DNA of 10,000 nucleotides from the NCBI GenBank assembly GCA_011800805.1, contig MPNW01000652.1:5001-15000 (forward strand). The letters run 5' to 3'. Each line of letters begins with the position of its first letter. Position 1 is the first letter of the stretch. Below are positions 1 through 7,512 of this stretch, one piece after another. Source of the DNA: Hirudo medicinalis (Eukaryota > Annelida > Clitellata > Hirudinida > Hirudinidae). A program made the position numbers and the translations under genes. Below the pieces are notes generated by a model. The model was not told the DNA's origin, did no database searches, and saw only the letters and a program-made list of their open reading frames with translations.

Positions 1-92
1 AGGAATGAATGCTCTGGAGTGACATTTTACGAGCAGAGAGTCCACCATCTCAGATGCGAAGACAAAGACATCATTAGCATCTTCTTCTCCAA

Positions 93-278
93 CATCACCA
101 TCATCATCACCATCACATCATCATCATCATCATCATCATCGTCATCGTCGTCGTCGTCGTTGTCGTCATCATCGTCGTCGTCGACATCATCATCATCGTC
201 ATCGTCATCGTCATCATCACCATCGCCGTCTTCATCCTCATCATCATCATCACCATCTTCATAGTCATCTTCATCACT
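93..278. repeat. (TCA/TCG)n microsatellite
   Basis: This is a TCA array on the + strand with blocks of TCG and scattered ACC and TCT units. It translates as poly-Ser on + and poly-Asp on -, which produces spurious open frames. It lies in the inferred downstream intron of the minus-strand gene. Confidence 0.95.
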
Positions 279-427
279 GATGCAGAGCAATGATAATTAA
301 CAGAAAGATGAATGGGTAGCGGGTAACGACTTATTCACGTGAATTATGTTCTTGTGCTTGCATGCAGCAATGCATCATGCATTATATTGTCTATTGTGCA
401 TTGTGTGCCCCGTGGTCTTGGCTTGGA

Positions 428-465
428 GGGAGGGCAAGGAATGAGGGGTGGTGGGGTTCCTGGGG
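428..465 (+). other. Potential G-quadruplex
   Basis: Five runs of three or four G lie within 38 bases on the + strand, at 428-430, 432-434, 445-448, 453-456 and 462-465. Loop lengths are 1, 10, 4 and 5. The pattern meets a relaxed quadruplex rule. It would fold on the DNA strand opposite the inferred gene's sense strand. Confidence 0.5.
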
Positions 466-600
466 TAAAAAAAAGGCCCTCAAAACGCCACCTGGCGGCT
501 TGCTTTCCAGACGGTGAACAAAGGATTCTAAAAATCTGAAACAAAGAATAAAAACACAGCAACTCTTGAACAACGACATTGTAATAATTCAAGGCTTCAA

Positions 601-621
601 CCATCCGTCCGTCCGTCCGTC
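601..621. repeat. (CCGT)n short tandem
   Basis: About five CCGT/CCAT units form a short tetranucleotide array related to the ATCC arrays elsewhere in the window. Confidence 0.8.
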
Positions 622-708
622 CAACTGCTCGGTACTCCACGAGCCACGGATCAGCTGAGCCATTCCAGCTGGAAATATCCGGATGGACGATGCATACGAT
701 GGTGGCTT

Positions 709-801
709 TGATGTCGATGACGATGACGATGATGATGATGATGATGATGACGACGACGACGACGACGACGATGATGATGATGATGACGATGACGATGACG
801 G
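709..801. repeat. (GAT/GAC)n microsatellite
   Basis: This is a GAT array on the + strand interrupted by a pure GAC block near 750-768 and by single GAC units. Its orientation is opposite to the array at 93-278. Confidence 0.95.
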
Positions 802-829
802 TACTCATATATGGCGCCAAATAAATTAA

Positions 830-911
830 CTATTATTATTATTATTCTACGACAACGACGATGATGATGATGGTGATGATGGTGATGATGGTGATGATGG
901 TGATGATGGTG
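830..911. repeat. Compound (ATT)n - (GATGATGGT)n array
   Basis: A short ATT run (830-846) is followed by GAC/GAT units and then by about five regular nine-base units GATGATGGT (about 861-911). The nine-base period is a higher-order unit built from the trinucleotide. Confidence 0.9.
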
Positions 912-1189
912 TTTGTGATAGGAGCGTCAACCTCTTAACTTTCGTTAAAGTCTTTTATATTTTTTTTATCTGATTAAAGTCCGTTGCATAACTGATATTG
1001 GGAGGCTGACTTGACCCTGAGGATGAGAATGCTTCAAGTTTTAATCAACGAACGAAACGTGAGAAAGTAATTGTGAGTGAGTGAGTGAGTGAGTGAGTGA
1101 GTGAGTAAATACATATGAGAGTTGAGAAGGATAGCGGAACGAATTGGATGGTAGATGTTCCTGATAATGATGCTAACGTGCTAAATCAA
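912..1189. other. Non-coding interval with (GTGA)n array
   Basis: This is AT-leaning unique sequence containing one tetranucleotide array, GTGA repeated about eight times at 1073-1107. I see no exon or RNA gene. Confidence 0.75.
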
Positions 1190-1228
1190 AATGCCATCAT
1201 CATCGTCGTCGTCGTCATCATCATCGCA
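1190..1228. repeat. (TCA/TCG)n short array
   Basis: This is a short array with a TCG core flanked by TCA units on the + strand. Confidence 0.9.
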
Positions 1229-1384
1229 ACATCGTTAGCAGTCACAGTTATCTCAAACCATCAATGACGTCTGTCTTCCAACAACTCCATGTTATCCGCG
1301 TCTACATGAAATTCTTCCGTGTTATCGATTTGTAATAAGAGGTTTGTTGTTGTTTCTGTCGGTGTAATGTGTAATCACCACTTT

Positions 1385-1500
1385 CATCATCATCATCCTC
1401 GTCATCGTCATCATCATCATCATCATCATCATCATCTTCGTCGTCATCATCATCATCATCATCCGTATAATAACAATCATCATCATCATCATCATTTTCA
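1385..1500. repeat. (TCA/TCG)n microsatellite
   Basis: This TCA-dominated + strand array has TCG and TCC units and a short non-repeat interruption near 1465-1475. It accounts for the poly-His, poly-Asp and poly-Met open frames in this area. Confidence 0.95.
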
Positions 1501-1796
1501 ACATCTAGGCCACTCGGATGTGCAAAGCACACGAGACTTTCCCAAGACATCAAGGACACAAAGGAACAATGGGAAGGATGGATCGACTGAAAGTTCAAAG
1601 GTCATCTCGTTTGGAAGATTTCAAAACTCGTCCAAGTTTTGTTTGTTTACTTCTGTTGAGGTTCGTTGTTTTAGTTCGATTTGTGAATGTTTTGTTGCAA
1701 ACCTGTTGTTTGCGAATTAATTGAGTTACATAGTGACGCTACGATGATTGTCGTTGTTAAGGAAGGATACGTAAGCCCACGAATCTATATTTTTAT
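1501..1796. other. Unique sequence, no gene recognised
   Basis: This unique intron-like sequence separates two arrays. Short open frames occur on both strands but carry no recognisable motif. Confidence 0.6.
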
Positions 1797-1927
1797 CCAT
1801 CCGAACCATACTCCATCCATCCATCCATCCATCCTTCCATCCATTCATTCATCCATCCATCCATCCATCCATCCATCCATCCATCCATCCATTTATCCAT
1901 CTGTCCATTCATCCATTTATCCATCCA
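1797..1927. repeat. (ATCC)n tetranucleotide array
   Basis: This is a CCAT array on the + strand with ATTC, CCTT and ATTT variants. On the minus (gene) strand it reads GGAT and starts about ten bases downstream of the 1937 exon boundary. Confidence 0.95.
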
Positions 1928-1936
1928 GCAACAAAC

Positions 1937-2071
1937 CCTGTTTCCAACGAGCGCAAAGAGGTTCCGCTCCGCTGAATCGAGCACCATGCTGCTCAAAACC
2001 GGAGACGTCTTCAGTCCTCCGTTGAGGTTGACGCTGGAGTATGGAAGAGATCCATGCTCGTCCAGGACCAC
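1937..2071 (-). CDS. Internal exon, end of plexin-like sema domain
   Basis: This is the next coding exon of the same minus-strand gene. A strong acceptor (TTGGTTTTTCCACTTCCAG, AG at 2073-2072) precedes 45 in-frame codons. They begin [20 protein letters not shown], continue [20 protein letters not shown], and end LVGNR before a donor AGG|GTTTGT (GT at 1936-1935). The first residues extend the LMK that ends the upstream exon, giving 'LMK-VVLD', like the 'L.K(I/V).(V/L)D' strand of plexins. 'SPVL..MVLD....NLFAL...RV' matches the plexin segment 'SP(I/V)L.D(M/L)..S....YLY..(T/S)E..V' that closes the sema domain before the cysteine-rich PSI domain. Both ends are phase 0. The donor is not a strong consensus (T at +3 and +4), and an ATCC microsatellite starts about ten bases into the intron. 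Paralogue not assigned. Confidence 0.75.
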
Positions 2072-2077
2072 CTGGAA

Positions 2078-2322
2078 GTGGAAAAACCAATATATTTATA
2101 ATTGGTAAAAAAAAATGTTCTTCAGAAAATATTGACGCGTTTGCCATAATGCATGGACCATGAATGGATAGGGATGCAATTGGAAATGAATTATTCCACA
2201 GAATTATTATGCATTAGTTGAAGAAATAAAAGTGAAATTTGCAAGATTTAATAAAATAAATTTTTATTTAAAATAAAATCAGATTATTGATATTTGTTTA
2301 GTATTTGTTGTTATTAGTTTTA

Positions 2323-2364
<42 letters not shown>

Positions 2365-2716
2365 GTAAAGAGTTTGTTTCACTTTTATTCAATTCAGAAT
2401 TTATGTGTATTGAATGGAAAAATACATTAGCAGCTGATTTGGAGATGATGGAATCTTTGTATCCACCAAAAAAAAAAATAACGATTGCCTGACAACAACA
2501 ACAAATAACATGAAGATGTATTTTGAAAGCAATGCCAAAACAAAATCGATGTCGTGTAAACTTATAACTGTGGATGGATGGTGATGCAGATAGGAATGAA
2601 AGAAGATGTAAAAAATGATGAAAATAACGAAAAATATAAACATTCCTTCGTCACTTCATCAATCCATCTGTGAAAGACAATCCCATGCAAGTGGAAACTA
2701 CTCCATCACTTGGCAA
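2078..2716. other. AT-rich intron sequence with (TTA)n array
   Basis: This AT-rich stretch contains homopolymer runs and a pure TTA array at 2326-2361. No exon-like block with matching splice signals is seen. Confidence 0.7.
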
Positions 2717-2877
2717 TCATCGCCATCATCCTTATCACCACCACCACCACCACCACCACCACCACCAACATCATCATCGTCGTCGTCATCATCATCATCA
2801 TCATCATCATCATCACTGTCGTCCTCATCATCACCACCATCATCATCATCATCATCGTCCTCGTTGTCGTCATCCAT
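2717..2877. repeat. Compound (CAC)n - (ATC/GTC)n array
   Basis: A CAC/CCA block (about 2737-2767) is followed by TCA units mixed with TCG and CAC. All three frames translate as low-complexity His, Ser-Pro or Ile-Thr. Confidence 0.95.
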
Positions 2878-3024
2878 CAGTGTCACACACCAACAACTCC
2901 CACAAAAACTGTCCAAAATGTGTGAGTAGATCAATTATTGCATCCAGTGCAGAAGAAGATCACGAGAGTTGGATGTCTCAGCTGTTATGGGGCTCTCATC
3001 GTCGTAATGACAACGATATGTAAG

Positions 3025-3071
3025 CATCATCATCGTCACCGTCATCATCAGCATCAGCATCATCGTCGTCG

Positions 3072-3103
<32 letters not shown>

Positions 3104-3176
3104 ATCATCAGCATCATCTTCGTCGTCGTCGTCGTCATCATCATCATCGCTATCATCATCATTATCATCATCATCA
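3025..3176. repeat. (TCA/TCG)n microsatellite
   Basis: TCG blocks alternate with TCA blocks and AGCATC units on the + strand. The alternation TCG4-5 / TCA3-4 recurs several times, suggesting internal duplication of a larger unit. Confidence 0.95.
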
Positions 3177-3223
3177 GCGGAATTCCAACTTATCTCATGC
3201 GTTAATTCCTCATTAGCGATATN

Positions 3224-3296
3224 TGTTGCTGCTATTTTTGTTATTGTTATTATTGTTATTATTCATCATCATCATTATCATCATCATCATCATCAT

Positions 3297-3357
<61 letters not shown>

Positions 3358-3412
3358 CCACCATCACTATTATTATCATCGTCGTCGTCATCATCATCAT
3401 CATTAATATTCA

Positions 3413-3443
<31 letters not shown>

Positions 3444-3457
3444 TTAATAATAATAAC
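3224..3457. repeat. Compound (TTG/TTA)n - (TCA)n - (AAT)n array
   Basis: Three arrays abut: TTG/TTA units (3224-3261), a long TCA array with a terminal TCG block (3262-3408), and AAT units (3414-3457). An undetermined base (N) at 3223 sits exactly at the left edge, so copy number here may be unreliable. Confidence 0.95.
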
Positions 3458-3780
3458 CGAATGAGAAAGCACGGGAAACTCATGGATCTCCACAATAGAG
3501 TACAAGTTGATGTTGAATTTTTAGTTAATTAACAAAAAACAAAAATAAAATTCCCTTTCAAGTAACGTCTAGATGCCTCGTTCCATTTGGGTAGGGTTAA
3601 GGGAGGGTGACCCACAGGGCCTCGATTCTGAGCCCTGGGCAGACGAACGCGAGGCTTTGAGTACACCTTCGCTAACGAGATAAAGACATCAAAAACCGCT
3701 TGTTGGCGGCAATAAATCAATTTCAGCGGTGAGCCTGCCTCTGGTACTTGAATCTTTACGAGGGATGGTTTGAGTGTATT
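3458..3780. other. Unique GC-richer island, no gene recognised
   Basis: The segment 3565-3680 is richer in GC than its surroundings and free of repeats. A minus-strand open frame (3720-3529) covers it but shows no domain I recognise, and no paired splice sites were evident. It could be an old transposon remnant or a conserved non-coding element. Confidence 0.4.
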
Positions 3781-3937
3781 GGTGGATGAATGGATGGGGG
3801 AGTGGGTAGGTGGACGGATGAAGAGATGGATGAGTGGATGGATGGACAGATGAAAGGAAGGAAGGTTCCACGGATTGAAAGATCAATGGATGGACGGACG
3901 GAGGGATGGATGGATGGATGGATGAGTGAATGAACGA
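3781..3937. repeat. (GGAT)n degenerate tetranucleotide array
   Basis: This is a GGAT/GGAC/GAGT array on the + strand, much more degenerate than the ATCC array at 1797-1927 and in the opposite orientation. Confidence 0.92.
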
Positions 3938-4035
3938 ACCATGTGGAAGCTCATAAAACGTCGGGCTAACTTTAGTATGATTAACCTCACCGATTGAAAA
4001 GAGAATTATGCCCTCGCACAATTTATCTCGTCACG

Positions 4036-4152
4036 CATCATCATCAGCACTTGTTATTGTTATTGTTATTATTATTGTTATTATTATTATTATTGTTGTT
4101 GTTGTTGTCATTATTATTGTTGTTGTTGAACGCTATTATTAATTATTAATAT
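4036..4152. repeat. (TTATTG/TTG)n array
   Basis: A brief TCA start is followed by TTA and TTG units with hexamer periodicity (TTATTG), then ATTATTA units to 4152. Confidence 0.92.
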
Positions 4153-4522
4153 TCTTCTCCCAAATTTTGCTGGAAAAGAGGATGAAGATGACGAGGAAGT
4201 GACTCGGAGGAGAAATCATTCCATGCCGACCTCATTAGCATGGACATTATAATTCGAATAATAATAATAATAATAAAATTATTAAACCCCTTATTATCAA
4301 CGGCATAAAAAAAAATAAAACATTTACCTTGTTATTTATTATAATAATTAAGTTTATTTAAAAAGCAATGGAAATATTATTTCAGAAAATTATAAACATA
4401 AAATAAAAAAAATAGCTGCTTAGACTTTATATACAACATTCATTAGAGGTCTTCTAAAAATGGAATCTCATTAGGCATGCGATGAAGTGAATGTTATCTT
4501 ATCGTCTGTGATGCTGCATTTG
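4153..4522. other. AT-rich unique sequence, no gene
   Basis: This interval is AT-rich with a short AAT run at 4257-4276 and poly-A stretches. Nothing coding or structured was recognised. Confidence 0.65.
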
Positions 4523-4687
4523 CCATCACTATCACCACCACCGCCGCCACCATCATCATCATCATTATCACCACAACAAGCATCCTCATCATCACCACTA
4601 CCATCATCATCATCACCACCACCACCATCATCATCATCACCACCACCATCATCATCAAAATCACATTCATCATCAACATCATCATCA
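4523..4687. repeat. Compound (CCA/TCA)n array
   Basis: Alternating blocks of CAC/CCA and TCA on the + strand give a higher-order pattern near 4600-4660, roughly three CCA units followed by three TCA units. The Ser/Pro open frame over it is a repeat translation. Confidence 0.95.
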
Positions 4688-4839
4688 ATTGATAAAGCAG
4701 AGTAATTTCACATCACTAAATAAAAATACAATGGAAAAATAAGAGTGATTATTTCGTGATTAATTGGAATTAAATTTACTGAATAAATTCATCTTTCATA
4801 TTTCTCGTAAATTTTTGTATTGATGTTTCATAGAATCGA

Positions 4840-4920
4840 TAACCCAGCCCTAACCCTTAACCCTTAACCCCAACTCCAACCCCAAACACCTAACCTCTGA
4901 CCTTAACTCTAGCCTTAACC
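4840..4920. repeat. Degenerate telomere-like C-rich block
   Basis: The + strand shows CCCTAA, two CCCTTAA units, then CCCCAAC/CCAAAC/CCTAAC/CCTTAAC variants. This resembles a decayed interstitial stretch of the animal telomere repeat (CCCTAA/TTAGGG), although exact hexamers are few. Confidence 0.55.
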
Positions 4921-4967
4921 GGTTCTTTACAAATAACAAGTTATCAAAAGTACAATTTTGCATCTGC

Positions 4968-5041
4968 TATTATTATTGTTGTTATTATTATTATATATTA
5001 TTATTATTAATATTGTTATTATTATTAATAATATTATTATT
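4968..5041. repeat. (TTA)n array, imperfect
   Basis: TTA/TTG units are interrupted by ATATA and by AATA inversions. Confidence 0.9.
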
Positions 5042-5115
5042 CAGATATATAAATATTTCAAAAGAACACGGATAAATTAACTACAATTACAACCACATTT
5101 AGAATTGATGACGAC

Positions 5116-5242
5116 TGACCTCTAACATTTGACCTCTCGACCTCTGTTATCCTGCCAACCCCATTACCACCTTGTATTTACTACCCCTACCCCCCAATGT
5201 ACTTAACCCCCTTCCTACCCACTCAACGACTCCCCACTCATT
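5116..5242. other. C-rich tract with GACCTCT repeats
   Basis: The heptamer GACCTCT occurs twice in close succession (from 5117 and 5131), and a third copy CGACCTCT follows at 5138. After them comes a C-rich, G-poor stretch with runs of four to six C. It lies some 200 bases from the telomere-like block and has similar composition. Confidence 0.5.
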
Positions 5243-5314
5243 CAAGTGACAATCAGCTTGGACTTGTAAGGACGAAAATCGTAACGCCTGTCTTAACTTC
5301 GCTAGACGTTCACA

Positions 5315-5411
5315 CGATGATGATGGTGACGATGATGATGGTGATGGTGACGATGATGATGGTGATTATCATGACGACGACGACGATGATGATGATCGTG
5401 ATGATGACGAG
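5315..5411. repeat. (GAT/GAC)n microsatellite
   Basis: This + strand GAT array contains GGT and GAC units and is opposite in orientation to the array at 5507-5576, about 100 bases away. Confidence 0.95.
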
Positions 5412-5506
5412 CATGAAGTTTTTGTTGTTATGTTTAAGTAAGTCATGAAGCTGCCAAAGTGATGATTTTATTAAAAAAAAATAATATTTATCTCTGCGTC
5501 TTAACA

Positions 5507-5576
5507 CCGCCATCATCATTATCATCACCATCATCATCATCACCGTCGTCGTCGTCATCATCATCATCATCATCGT
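5507..5576. repeat. (TCA/TCG)n microsatellite
   Basis: This TCA array has a TCG block and ACC units. Together with the GAT array at 5315-5411 it forms an imperfect inverted repeat with a spacer of roughly 95 bases. Confidence 0.95.
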
Positions 5577-5870
5577 TGCCAGATGAAAAAGGGAATTTAT
5601 CCGGCGCCAGATGTCGTGTTTCCATTTAGCGGGAACAAAAGAACAGAGACAGAGCAACTCTAGCAGCTCGGTTTCGATCCCTGGCTTGTTCTTAGAATCT
5701 CTCTCAATTTCCTTCTCCGTGATGGAAAGAAATCTCTCCACATGTCTCCGGACACATGCGAGCCACGTTGCTTTTTGGCGGTTCAAAGAGCAGACGAGAG
5801 GAGCTCAAAAGCCACCGCTGATTGCAAGCAATCTATTGTATCGAAATGAACTGCACTCCCCTACATCATT
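5577..5870. other. Unique sequence with unassigned minus-strand open frame
   Basis: A minus-strand frame is open across 5786-5577 and has a non-repetitive, charged composition (for example RRHVERFLSITEKEIERD). I recognise no family and no convincing splice pair, and the frame runs into the ATC array. It is more likely chance or a decayed element than an exon. Confidence 0.25.
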
Positions 5871-5914
5871 CTGTCACTCCTTCTCATTCCTTCTCACTCC
5901 TCCTCGCTCCTTCC
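5871..5914. repeat. Decamer pyrimidine minisatellite
   Basis: Four adjacent ten-base units of consensus TTCTCACTCC (5871-5910) differ by a few substitutions each and fade out into TTCC. The tract is almost purely pyrimidine on the + strand. Confidence 0.8.
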
Positions 5915-6079
5915 TATTTTCTTCCATCCATCGTTCTCCAGATGGATTCCGCTAATGAACTTCATTAGTGTAGAACTTGCAAGGACCCTGGTAAACGGAG
6001 ATCCATGCCTCCTTTTTTTTTTGAACAACTTGTGCAATGTGGAGCACCGAACGCACGTTCCACTTCAAAGAGTGGAATA

Positions 6080-6122
<43 letters not shown>
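6080..6122. repeat. (GTT)n microsatellite
   Basis: This is a pure array of about 14 GTT units, one of the least interrupted in the window and so likely to be length-polymorphic. Confidence 0.97.
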
Positions 6123-6123
<1 letters not shown>

Positions 6124-6568
6124 TCATGCAACATAATTCTGGATGCAGATTTTTCTAATTTTTATTATTTAAATCTATTTTATGTTTTAATTCAGTCGGA
6201 CAAAAACTCTCAATTAACTGAATCTGATGACCCAATTTGTGACCTAATTTACGCTCAATAATGATTGAATCAGGCGCCAAAAGCTGCAACATCCACCTTT
6301 TCCACTCGAGGTTCTAAAGAATAACATCTTTCCTGGAAAAGAAGAGCCGTATGAAGATCATCCATCCAGCGGCTCCTTTATTTATTTTTTTATATGAATG
6401 GTTGTTTCGATTATTTAGCGCTGCATAATAATTTATGAATGAGTGTTGAATTTGAGTCGAAAATAATTGTTTTTCAAGTTCAATAATTAAATTGACTGCA
6501 TTAAAAATAACTTTCACTCACTTAGACTTTACGTCTAAAATGGTTCGACAAAATTAATTACATTGTGG
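6123..6568. other. AT-rich unique sequence, no gene
   Basis: This unique AT-rich sequence shows short open frames on both strands without recognisable features. Confidence 0.6.
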
Positions 6569-6624
6569 CGGTGATGATGATGATGACGACGGCGATGATG
6601 ACGACGATGATGACGTCGAAGATG
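6569..6624. repeat. (GAT/GAC)n short array
   Basis: GAT and GAC units on the + strand end in TGACGTCG, a near match to a cyclic-AMP response element. Confidence 0.9.
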
Positions 6625-6830
6625 CCGTGCAGACTAAGGATGATCGTGTGTTTCCAATTAAGTTCCCTCCTCACAATGACTCCGGCAGTTCCCGCGGAAA
6701 ACTGGAAAGCGTGAAAACCTTCTGCCTCCCTCGGGAATGTAATGTCGGAGATTATTGGAGGAACCTGATGATGGATCTCTCCAGGTGACGATGGAAAAGT
6801 AGAACAGTTTGTACAAGGATCCTTCGCTCA

Positions 6831-6868
6831 CTTCCGGTTCCGGGTAAAAGCAGGAGGTATAAAAAGGA
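6831..6868 (+). promoter_or_regulatory. Promoter-like motif cluster (ETS and TATA-like), tentative
   Basis: CTTCCGGTTCCGG (6831-6843), an ETS-type site, lies 14 bases before TATAAAAA (6858-6865) on the + strand. No transcript or supported gene lies downstream on that strand, and such motifs arise by chance in AT-rich DNA. Treat this as a motif observation only. Confidence 0.2.
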
Positions 6869-6961
6869 GGTTGTGTTGCATCAACAACAACAACAAAGGA
6901 CCGAGAAATTTTGGGCTTTTGATTGTTTGTTGTTGTGGTTTTGTTTTGAAATTAGTAACAT

Positions 6962-6969
6962 TGACGTCA
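6962..6969. promoter_or_regulatory. Perfect CRE palindrome TGACGTCA
   Basis: This is an exact match to the cyclic-AMP response element bound by CREB/ATF proteins. A second perfect copy lies 432 bases away. It is intronic relative to the inferred gene and function is not shown. Confidence 0.35.
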
Positions 6970-7092
6970 CTTAACTTGATTACATTACAGATTACACGTT
7001 ACAGTTTGCACGTCCGATTTCAGGCTCCAAAGATTTCGTTGGTGATGGCGAAATGTTGATGACTTCTCAACCAGGACAACAATCGATACAAG

Positions 7093-7204
7093 ACAAACAA
7101 CAACAACAACAACAACAACAACAGCAACAACAACAACAACAACAACAACAGCAGCAGCAGCAGCAGCAGCAACAACAACAACTATAGCAACAACAACAGC
7201 AACA
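7093..7204. repeat. (CAA/CAG)n array
   Basis: This CAA array has a core of seven CAG units (7149-7169) and scattered CAG. It resembles polyglutamine coding DNA but lies in the intron, on the strand opposite the gene. Its orientation is opposite to the GTT array at 6080-6122. Confidence 0.95.
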
Positions 7205-7393
7205 TCACTTAACTCTGTTTAATTCCGATTGAATTCAACATCCCAAATGGCCGTCTGCTGTCCAACTCCGCTTTGACCCCAGAGGCAACTTCAGTGAACC
7301 CTGCCCCTCATGTCCTTGAAGGTCAAGTTCAACAAAAAGGGTAACAAGAGACAAAAGAAGAAATAAAAAGAACTCACAACTGGAAAAGGTTTC

Positions 7394-7401
7394 TGACGTC
7401 A
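7394..7401. promoter_or_regulatory. Perfect CRE palindrome TGACGTCA
   Basis: This is the second exact CREB/ATF-type palindrome of the window, in unique sequence. It is intronic relative to the minus-strand gene. No function can be inferred from sequence alone. Confidence 0.35.
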
Positions 7402-7460
7402 TCTGAACAAAGGACCTGCAAGAGCCTCAAACGTTTCAAATGCAGCACGCTTTTCATCAT

Positions 7461-7490
7461 TCACGCGTGGTGGAGGAGCAGCTGGAGAAA
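7461..7490. repeat. Short dispersed repeat, copy 1
   Basis: TCACGCGTGGTGGAGGAGCA and the following GCTGGAGA match 8607-8633 with one substitution and one extra base. This is possibly part of an unrecognised old interspersed element. Confidence 0.55.
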
Positions 7491-7512
7491 CTGTTACGAG
7501 GTGAAAAGATGG

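Larger units (their letters stand above)
279..706. other. Non-repetitive stretch, no gene recognised
   Basis: This is mixed-composition sequence containing a G-rich block (428-465) and a short CCGT tandem (601-621). Minus-strand open frames cross it, but they show no recognisable domain and no PSI-type cysteine pattern (C..C...CGWC), so I do not call the next plexin exon here. Confidence 0.6.
7205..7512. other. Unique sequence with CRE and short dispersed repeat
   Basis: This unique sequence carries a perfect TGACGTCA at 7394-7401. At 7461-7490 it has one copy of a short dispersed repeat whose partner is at 8607-8633. No coding exon was recognised. Confidence 0.5.

Noticed and set aside
19..290. 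Poly-Ser (+) and poly-Asp (-) open frames
   Set aside because: They are direct translations of the TCA/TCG array, and no non-repeat coding sequence supports them. The same holds for the Ser, His, Asp and Met frames at 1302-1598, 2615-3023, 3025-3417, 4487-4705 and 5197-5448.
344..820. 158-codon minus-strand frame as the next plexin exon (PSI domain)
   Set aside because: Much of it is GAT-array translation (poly-Val/Ile), and the remainder lacks the PSI cysteine pattern expected after the sema domain.
2041..2160. Short + strand frame with a perfect Walker A motif (GPPGSGKT)
   Set aside because: It is the antisense of the splice acceptor and first codons of the minus-strand sema exon. There is no Walker B motif, the frame ends after about 40 codons, and a stop lies just upstream of the ATG. 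The motif is a coincidence of the reverse-complement acceptor.
1073..4690. CRISPR-like or designed repeat array
   Set aside because: The arrays are simple tandem micro- and minisatellites without regular repeat-spacer structure, in clearly eukaryotic DNA.
6831..7060. A + strand gene downstream of the TATA-like motif
   Set aside because: The only downstream frame lacks an ATG start in a sensible position and has Asn-repeat and chance composition. The motif cluster is reported, but no gene is called.
7081..7206. Polyglutamine-coding exon
   Set aside because: The CAA/CAG array has no flanking exon signals, contains an in-frame TAG near its 3' end, and lies antisense within the inferred intron.
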